Source of the DNA: Lysobacterales bacterium 15-68-25
Lineage (GTDB): Bacteria; Pseudomonadota; Gammaproteobacteria; Xanthomonadales; Rhodanobacteraceae
Assembly: GCA_002279065.1 (NCBI GenBank)
Contig: NCKB01000001.1
Location: 124,001-188,000 of the forward strand
Direction: 5' to 3'
Length of the DNA: 64,000 nucleotides
A program made the position numbers and the translations under genes. Below, piece after piece: positions 58,866 to 64,000 of this stretch. The notes under the pieces are model-generated. The model did not search any database. It worked only from the letters and a program-made list of their open reading frames with translations, and had not been told where the DNA came from. Each line of letters begins with the position of its first letter. The stretch's first letter is position 1.

Positions 58866-59666
58866 TCAGGGGCCGGTCGGCCGGGGGTTCCCGGTCAGGT
58901 ACCAGCAGTCGTTGCGCCGGGTGAATTCGAAGCTTCGGCCTTCCGACGAGCCGTAGACATAAGCGACCTCACGCACGTCGGGCGAAGGCGCGCGGATATC
59001 GAGCGGGAGCGAGTCGGCATCGACGCCGTCGACGCCGACGTGATGAAAGGTGCCCGCGCGATAGGAGACATTGAACACATCCGCCCGGTCGCCGCGGATG
59101 TACGCCGGTTCCAGTCGATCCCTGTCGGCATCCGACACCAGCACGGTCGCGCGGACCAGTGGCACCACGAACGCCTGCCGCACCGCGGGTGCGCTGGCGA
59201 AGGCGCGCAGGAAGCGCCCGAAATCGGTCGACGGACAGTGCGCCGCGGCAGGCAAGGCTGACTGCACCGGACGCTCGGCGATGTCGGTCACCGTCACCCG
59301 CGCCGGCTCGGGATCCGCATCGTCGCCTGCGGGCATGCCGGAAACCTCCACCCGCATGACCCTGGCGCCGTCCTGGTCGCCCCACTGCATCAGGCAGCGC
59401 CCGTCGCTTTCGCATCGCTGCAGCTCCAGCCAGCGATTGCATGCCTGCGCGCGCCCGGATTCTTCAACGCACCGGGCGTTCTGCACGGGCAGCCACCCAT
59501 CGAGCAGCAGACGCTTGCGCAGGATTGGATAGGGACGATCCCTCGCAGCCTGCATGACCTTGGGCGGCGCGCTAACGGAAGTGGCGACCGAAGCAAATAC
59601 CAGGCACACAGGTGCAAACAGTCCCAACAGCGCAATGGCTTTCAGCTTCGCGTCCGCCATCTTCAT
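58866..59666 (-). CDS. Candidate immunity protein of the T4SS effector, exported
   Basis: A 266-aa protein, unknown family. An N-terminal hydrophobic segment (IALLGLFAPVCLVFASVATS, residues 11-30) suggests export to the periplasm or anchoring. It has eight cysteines, several of them clustered at about 64-92 (C-V-E...AC...CESDGRC), likely disulfides. Immunity proteins of X-T4SS effectors are coded next to their effector and sit in the periplasm, where the peptidoglycan enzyme would strike; place and export fit. The ATG at 59666 is set by its overlap (ATGA) with the upstream small gene. Without homology, immunity is inference. Confidence 0.65.
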   Translation of the reverse strand: MKMADAKLKAIALLGLFAPVCLVFASVATSVSAPPKVMQAARDRPYPILRKRLLLDGWLPVQNARCVEESGRAQACNRWLELQRCESDGRCLMQWGDQDGARVMRVEVSGMPAGDDADPEPARVTVTDIAERPVQSALPAAAHCPSTDFGRFLRAFASAPAVRQAFVVPLVRATVLVSDADRDRLEPAYIRGDRADVFNVSYRAGTFHHVGVDGVDADSLPLDIRAPSPDVREVAYVYGSSEGRSFEFTRRNDCWYLTGNPRPTGP

Positions 59667-59995
59667 GACATCCCGAACCTTGCTTGCTTCCGCTCCTTAT
59701 CGACCTCGCGCCTTGGGCTGTTCACCTGGCCGACGGGAACAAAGGCGTGCGGGCAGACTCGTGCGTACTGGGCGGCTGAAACGGGATTGAAGCAATAGTA
59801 GTTCCAGACGCCGAATGTGCCGGTCGCCGGGTCGATGGGAAACCAGCAATCGGTGGGTACCCCGAACGTGCAGAACACGAAGGGATCATTGCCGTAGTAG
59901 GGGATGGGTTCGTAGTAGCCCTGAGCCGCCACTCCGCCGCCGCTGGCCAACATGAGGACGAAGGCGAGGACTTTCCCGCCCAGACGCTTCTGCAT
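59663..59995 (-). CDS. Small secreted protein of unknown function
   Basis: A 110-aa protein with a signal peptide (MQKRLGGKVLAFVLMLASGG, cleavage near VAAQG). The mature part is Tyr/Phe/Pro-rich with four cysteines (YGNDPFVFCTFGVPTDCWF, WNYYCFNP, VCPHAF), suggesting two disulfides. The C-terminal 15 residues are basic (RREVDKERKQARFG). Its stop overlaps the start of the immunity candidate, so they are co-translated. It has no recognisable domain; it may be a second immunity or accessory factor of the secretion module. Confidence 0.65.
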   Translation of the reverse strand: MQKRLGGKVLAFVLMLASGGGVAAQGYYEPIPYYGNDPFVFCTFGVPTDCWFPIDPATGTFGVWNYYCFNPVSAAQYARVCPHAFVPVGQVNSPRREVDKERKQARFGMS

Positions 59996-60022
59996 CAGGA
60001 TCCCTCCTTGGATGATTTGGGC

Positions 60023-60523
60023 TCACTGCCCGGGACTGCAGTCCGAATAGACGACCCGGCAATGTTGATTGCCGTTCTTCCTGCAAACCGTGACCCCGGT
60101 CTGCTGCGCGTGTCGAACCGTGACGTCGGCGAAGCCTCGCCACCCTTTTTCGCCAGCCACCAATACCCCGCAACCGTTGCCGAAAACAGTCGCCACTTTG
60201 CAATGCGTGCCCCCGGCCTGTCTGCATTGCGTCATGGCTCGGTCCGTCGCGGCCTGCCTGTTCGGCAGGTCATGTGCAGTGCCGAAATGATCACTTGCAC
60301 TGTCAGCAGCGATTGCTCCCCAGTGCGTCGCAGGCGGCGGTAGTCTGAGCAACACGCCCTGCAGGTTCCGCGGGACGGGCACGCAGCGGCCAGGGCCCGG
60401 AGCGCCCGGAGGTAGCGCCTGATATTGCCCATCAGGGCAGTTTCCCTGAGCCGTTGTTGCCATCGGGGTGAAAGCGATGCTGGTGCTTAGCAGAGCGAGA
60501 CAGAGGAGCCTTTCTCTCATCAT
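60023..60523 (-). CDS. DUF4189-family exported protein (copy 2)
   Basis: A 166-aa protein with a signal peptide (about residues 1-26: LLCLALLSTSIAFTPMATTAQG) and a DUF4189 domain (about 67-165): HWGAIAADSASDHFGTAHD, NGCGVLVAG, CRVVYSDC. Cysteines pair with those of the neighbouring copy. The domain is common near Xanthomonadales T4SS loci, where some copies may protect against effectors; this is from context, not proof. A run of small exported proteins begins here, spaced 19-27 bases apart. The start at 60523 (or 60520) is chosen for signal-peptide length. Confidence 0.8.
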   Translation of the reverse strand: MMRERLLCLALLSTSIAFTPMATTAQGNCPDGQYQALPPGAPGPGRCVPVPRNLQGVLLRLPPPATHWGAIAADSASDHFGTAHDLPNRQAATDRAMTQCRQAGGTHCKVATVFGNGCGVLVAGEKGWRGFADVTVRHAQQTGVTVCRKNGNQHCRVVYSDCSPGQ

Positions 60524-60542
60524 GTTGCTATTAGCATGCGAA

Positions 60543-61061
60543 TCACCGAACCTGTCTCGGTAGGCTGCATGACGAATAGTAAACACGGCAATTGGAGTCA
60601 TTGCCCTTCATGCATAAGGTCATGCCCTCCTCGTTTGCTTCGTCTGCAGTGGCTGCATTAATCGAAACATGTGTCTTGTCACCGACTATCAGTGAAGCGC
60701 AACCGTTGCTGTACCAAGTCTCTATCTGGCACCTATCGCCACCATTCGCCTTGCACTCACTTATGGCTGCAAGCTCAGCTGATGCCTTGCTGGGCTGATT
60801 GACGGATGCTCCAGCGCTGCTGTGAGCGAAGTCGGTAGCTATTGCTCCCCACTGACTAATCCATCTTGGACCTACTTGTTGCTGCATATCTTGGCTGCGC
60901 TCGCTCCTGACGGGAAGTGGAACGCATGAGTTGATATTAGTCCCCTGTGCCGGAATCATCCCCTTGGGGCATCCACCCTCACCGTGCGCTGCGCCAGAAA
61001 ATAGAATAAAAATAGTCGAGAGTCGGCAAATGGTCGAAAAGTGAGGTGATGTGAGACTCAT
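60543..61061 (-). CDS. DUF4189-family exported protein (copy 1)
   Basis: A 172-aa protein: signal peptide (FSTICRLSTIFILFSGAAHG), then a Cys-rich spacer and the DUF4189 domain with QWGAIATDFAHSSAGASVN, YSNGCASLIVG and CRVYYSSC. It is a diverged paralogue of the next gene, sharing the WGAIA-D, NGC-L-VG and CRV-Y--CS pattern. The ATG at 61061 has GGAG 9 bases before it; the longer frame begins at a position with no such site. It follows virB6 by 31 bases. Base composition here is visibly less GC-rich than in the chromosome-like genes to the left, suggesting transfer. Confidence 0.82.
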   Translation of the reverse strand: MSLTSPHFSTICRLSTIFILFSGAAHGEGGCPKGMIPAQGTNINSCVPLPVRSERSQDMQQQVGPRWISQWGAIATDFAHSSAGASVNQPSKASAELAAISECKANGGDRCQIETWYSNGCASLIVGDKTHVSINAATADEANEEGMTLCMKGNDSNCRVYYSSCSLPRQVR

Positions 61062-61092
61062 AAAAAATATCTCCATGTGTCGATCTTTTGGT

Positions 61093-62187
61093 CTATTTCT
61101 TATATTTCATGGAGTCGGCCTCATTGGCAATGGTGTTGCCGCTCAGTCGACCTAGATTTCCCTGCCTATTTAAACCTTCCGTTCGTGATATCGGCGGGTT
61201 TGCAAGTCCTGTGGTTGCTGGGATTACAACGTTCCCTGACGAATATCCGTAGGAGCCTGGCGGCTGCCCCTGCGGGCCGGGGCGGCTGGCATACCCCGCT
61301 CCGAAGGCCGAAAAGTGCATGAACTGACCAACCGTGCCTTGGAAAAATGCCGCAGCCAAAGGGGGGGTGGAGATTATGAGCACGGTCAGCAGGAGCCCGA
61401 TCCCCCCCTGTTGTAGCGCCTGACTTGAAAAGCCCTCTGCTCCGAGACCGGTAATGGTATTGATCACATTCGCACCCCAAAGTGCGGCGGCTACATTGAC
61501 GGTGAGCTTGAGGACGATGCTGGTGACGACGCATAGAACGGCGATCGAAAACAGCGTGCCGATGCCGTACAGCAGCCATCGACGGAACAGCTCCTTGGTT
61601 TGATCGAAGATCAGGCAGAGAATGAAAAACGGTCCGAGCCCGACGAAGATGGCCATGGTGAACTGATAGAGCAGAAGCATGGCTCCTGCCGCCATGGCCG
61701 GGCTGGCCGCGCCGAAGCCGGCGAGCAGCATCGCATGGGCCTTTTGTTCGGCCGTTGCGCTGTCGCCGGGTGGAACCTGCACAACGTCGATGGCCGCGAG
61801 GGTCAATTGCGTAGCAGCCATGTTCTTGTCGATGGCTGCCACTGGGGAATCTTCGCCTGAAACGGCCTGGCTAATCTCGGTGCCTAGGGTTCCATTGGCC
61901 GACAACACGCCCTGGAGCGAGCCACCGAAGATGCTCATCGTGGTGGCTGCCGTAACGATGATGACGATGCGGGTCATGTTGACCACCATTGCCATCATCG
62001 AATCGCGTGACTGTCCGGTGATGAGGCGGAAACCCTGGATCATGATCCAGAGGGTGACCAGCACCAGTGCGATGCCACTTGCCCACGTCATCATGCTCTC
62101 CAGCACGTTGTGCTGGAACTCGGCGATCTGCTTCTGCAGGTAGTCGTAGACCAGCGCGAAGTAGACATAGTCACCCAAATTGCTCAT
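61093..62187 (-). CDS. virB6: VirB6 inner-membrane T4SS component
   Basis: A 364-aa polytopic membrane protein of the VirB6/TrbL family that forms part of the inner-membrane channel. Hydrophobic segments lie at about 31-57, 68-91, 152-172, 178-198, 204-232 and 268-284. Family features are GFRLITGQS, the FILCLIFDQTKELFRRWLLY motif (split as FILCLIFDQTKELF and RRWLLY), and a Gly/Pro-rich C-terminal tail. It is downstream of virB5 by 50 bases and upstream of a run of exported proteins, matching the virB4-virB5-virB6 order of known clusters. In X-T4SS, VirB6 supports contact-dependent delivery of XVIPCD effectors. Confidence 0.92.
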   Translation of the reverse strand: MSNLGDYVYFALVYDYLQKQIAEFQHNVLESMMTWASGIALVLVTLWIMIQGFRLITGQSRDSMMAMVVNMTRIVIIVTAATTMSIFGGSLQGVLSANGTLGTEISQAVSGEDSPVAAIDKNMAATQLTLAAIDVVQVPPGDSATAEQKAHAMLLAGFGAASPAMAAGAMLLLYQFTMAIFVGLGPFFILCLIFDQTKELFRRWLLYGIGTLFSIAVLCVVTSIVLKLTVNVAAALWGANVINTITGLGAEGFSSQALQQGGIGLLLTVLIISTPPLAAAFFQGTVGQFMHFSAFGAGYASRPGPQGQPPGSYGYSSGNVVIPATTGLANPPISRTEGLNRQGNLGRLSGNTIANEADSMKYKK

Positions 62188-62237
62188 CGCACATCCCGTG
62201 TGTCGCCATGTGGAGGTATCGCCATCGGATCCACCGG

Positions 62238-63026
62238 CTAGTCGTTGATGGTGAAGGCGGCTTTCAGCGCAGCTGCTTGCACGACGTTGCCGAGTACGGT
62301 GTTGCTCCCGGTAAGCGCGACTTTGGCAAGAATGCCCTGCTGACGCTGCAGTGTCTGGATGACGGCATCGTCTGCCTGGATCTGCTGCCGCCAGGTCTCG
62401 GCGGCGGTCTGGAGCTGAGATAGGTATTGCTCCGTCTGGGAGGTTGCGCTTGCCGCCTTGCCCATGGAGCTGATCGAGTTCACCACTTCGCTCAGCTTCT
62501 GAACGGTACTCGCCTGCACCGCGAGCTGCCCCATGGCATCAACCGTTACGTTGTATTCGTCCGCCTGCAGCATCACGATCTGCTGGCAGATCACCTGCTG
62601 GCTCTCCGTGATGGGTTTGTTGAACGACGCTTCGTACTCGAGAGTCGAGGTGATTGTCCCGATGACGCCCGTTCCGAGCGTTGGCCCGGGGCAGGCCTGC
62701 TCGACGAGTCGCTGGATCTGCGCGTCACTCATGCGTTGCATGGTTTTCGGAAAGAGCGAAATGCCCGTGCCGAGACTCTCGATGGACGTCAGCATGTTCT
62801 GATACTGCTGCAGCTGAGTCGCATACTGCTGGGCCTGCATCGCATACTGTTCGATGGTTTTGGCGAGCTGCGACGCGAAGCCGCTCTCGTTGATCACGGC
62901 GTTGCCTGGATCGTGGACGATCCACTGGGCATTCACCGACCCCGCGAACATGATGACGCCAGCTGCGGTCAGGACACGCGAGATCGCGCCGGAGAGCGTA
63001 CGAGTTCCATTCGATTTTTCATTCAT
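62238..63026 (-). CDS. virB5: VirB5 pilus-tip T4SS component
   Basis: A 262-aa secreted protein with a signal peptide (SGAISRVLTAAGVIMFAGSV, cleavage after NAQ). Long helical stretches rich in Gln (YAMQAQQYATQLQQYQNML) and the later IDTLQ-type helices give the VirB5 helical bundle; VDAMGQLAVQASTVQKLSEV and the C-terminal helix fit. VirB5 sits at the pilus tip and contacts the recipient cell. It lies between virB4 (30 bases) and virB6 (50 bases) on the same strand, as in canonical operons. The family shows low conservation, but the helix pattern and neighbours make this convincing. Confidence 0.88.
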   Translation of the reverse strand: MNEKSNGTRTLSGAISRVLTAAGVIMFAGSVNAQWIVHDPGNAVINESGFASQLAKTIEQYAMQAQQYATQLQQYQNMLTSIESLGTGISLFPKTMQRMSDAQIQRLVEQACPGPTLGTGVIGTITSTLEYEASFNKPITESQQVICQQIVMLQADEYNVTVDAMGQLAVQASTVQKLSEVVNSISSMGKAASATSQTEQYLSQLQTAAETWRQQIQADDAVIQTLQRQQGILAKVALTGSNTVLGNVVQAAALKAAFTIND

Positions 63027-63056
63027 AGAAATGCTCCATCTTGATCGCGATCGCTT

Positions 63057-64000
63057 TCAGCCCGTCTTGACTTTGGACAGCGGGCTGCGGGTCCCTGGGG
63101 AAGTCCCGCCTTTCCCGCTCCCCTTGCGCTTTTCGTAGAACGTGGTGAGCCACTGCTCCGGCGTGAGGTCGTCCGGTGAACAGCCTTCGGCCTGGGCGCG
63201 GGCCTCTAGTACCTCGTGCATGATCTCGATGTTGTCGGTTGAGGCGGAGATGACCGCCAGGTGGTCGTCGAGGCCGCGCAGGTTGAGCTGGCAGACAGCG
63301 CTGGCGTGGCCCTGCTTGACGAGGAAGCAGCGCGAGCGCTCGTCGAGGCTGACTACTACCTGGTACTCCGCTTCGGTCAGCTTGAGGCCGTCGACGTAGT
63401 CCTCGCGGCTGGCGTTGGGGTTGGGCAACAGGATCATCGTGGCGGTCTGCTCGATCAGCGCGGCGGCGATGTCGCTGGCCAGCGCGTCCTCCGGGCTCTG
63501 CGTGGCGAAGATGCCCAGGCCGTTCTGCTTGCGGATGGTCTTCTGCTTGTTCTTGGCGAATTCCTTCAGGCCGCCCTTGCCATCGAGGATCTTCCAGAAC
63601 TCGTCCATCACGTAGATCAGCGGTCGGCCGTCGATCAGCGCCTCCAGCCGGTGCAGCAGGTAATTGATCACCGGCACGCGGACTTCGGGGTTGTCGATGA
63701 TGTCGGTGTAGTCGAAGCCGATGATGCTGGCCTTTTCAAGGTCGATGGTGTCGACCGGATTGTCGAAGACCCAGCCCAGCGAGTTGCCGGCGGTCCATTT
63801 GCGCATGCGGATGTACAGGCCGTCGTCGCCCATGTTGGGCAGGCTCTTCTGGAGGTTGGTCATCGTGCGCAGGTGCGTCGGCGTGTCGAGGATGTTCTCG
63901 ACCGCGCGGAAGATGTCCTCCTCCTCGCGCGAGCTGTAGACGGCCTTTCCGACAAGCACCTTCACCAGTTCGGCAAGGAACTGCACGTTGGCTTCGGTCC
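63057..64000 (-). CDS. virB4: VirB4 ATPase, C-terminal part (gene runs off the right edge)
   Basis: The last 314 or so residues of the VirB4 T4SS ATPase; the reading frame is open to the window edge (codons T-E-A-N-V-Q upstream of the first Met inside). Walker B is in LIYVMDEFWKIL, followed by the FATQSPEDALAS motif and QTATMILLPNPNAS, conserved in VirB4/TraB-type ATPases. Walker A is outside the window. VirB4 powers pilus assembly and substrate transfer from the inner membrane. It is the first visible gene of the left-going run that includes virB5, virB6 and the effector genes. The C-terminus is basic (RKGSGKGGTSPGTRSPLSKVK). Confidence 0.94.
   Translation of the reverse strand, partial: TEANVQFLAELVKVLVGKAVYSSREEEDIFRAVENILDTPTHLRTMTNLQKSLPNMGDDGLYIRMRKWTAGNSLGWVFDNPVDTIDLEKASIIGFDYTDIIDNPEVRVPVINYLLHRLEALIDGRPLIYVMDEFWKILDGKGGLKEFAKNKQKTIRKQNGLGIFATQSPEDALASDIAAALIEQTATMILLPNPNASREDYVDGLKLTEAEYQVVVSLDERSRCFLVKQGHASAVCQLNLRGLDDHLAVISASTDNIEIMHEVLEARAQAEGCSPDDLTPEQWLTTFYEKRKGSGKGGTSPGTRSPLSKVKTG

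Overview
The window is strongly GC-rich bacterial DNA packed with genes on both strands. The best fit is a gammaproteobacterium of the Xanthomonadales (Lysobacterales), probably Rhodanobacteraceae (Rhodanobacter/Dyella/Luteibacter-like). The evidence is an X-type T4SS effector carrying the Xanthomonadales XVIPCD secretion tag, an Oar-like TonB receptor, a dipeptidyl-peptidase IV-like S9 enzyme, a full c-di-GMP/LysR/RND complement and class Ia nrdAB. No tRNA, rRNA, CRISPR array or transposase was seen. The genus is inference.

Layout. 0-2 kb: EAL phosphodiesterase and pyrC. 1.9-8.8 kb: a minus-strand operon dabB-dabA-cysD-DUF6671 in which every junction is a 4-base stop/start overlap, facing a LysR regulator across an AT-rich island with a palindrome. 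It joins a DAB inorganic-carbon pump (zinc ligands intact) to an orphan CysD and a zinc-ribbon protein. 9-19.3 kb: small stress proteins, a lipoprotein, queF, an aldo/keto reductase with LysR, GST, DPP IV-like peptidase, and a BlaI/M56 sensor pair with two operators. 19.3-22.6 kb: Oar-like TonB receptor.

22.7-27.6 kb: class Ia ribonucleotide reductase. nrdA and nrdB are split by a 585-bp cassette of a GIY-YIG nuclease between two inverted REP-like hairpin pairs. The nrdA leader holds a predicted promoter overlapped by two NrdR-like boxes, a cobalamin riboswitch, a 164-bp imperfect palindrome and a stem that covers the nrdA ribosome-binding site. 27.5-29.4 kb: a sulfotransferase-like gene coupled to an Asp/Asn beta-hydroxylase-like gene.

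29.4-40.2 kb: an alcohol-oxidation island with DUF779, a TonB receptor, a binding-protein/cytochrome c fusion, a PQQ alcohol dehydrogenase with the Asp-Tyr-Asp signature of lanthanide enzymes, a porin, an ExaC-type aldehyde dehydrogenase behind a sigma-54-like promoter, and a divergent AcoR-like activator with a perfect palindrome. 40-49 kb: acyl-CoA synthetase, pirin, GAF-GGDEF-EAL protein, OmpW, ZapE, hydrolase, ACP phosphodiesterase, cytochrome c. 49.3-57.3 kb: an MdtABC-like RND pump without an outer-membrane channel gene.

57.4-64 kb: the end of an X-type T4SS cluster, transcribed leftwards: virB4 (cut by the window edge), virB5, virB6, two DUF4189 proteins, a small secreted protein, a candidate immunity protein, and a peptidoglycan-targeting effector. 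The genes run in one direction with gaps of at most about 50 bases, and the stretch around 59.5-62.9 kb is visibly less GC-rich than the rest. This is probably a contact-dependent bacterial killing module.
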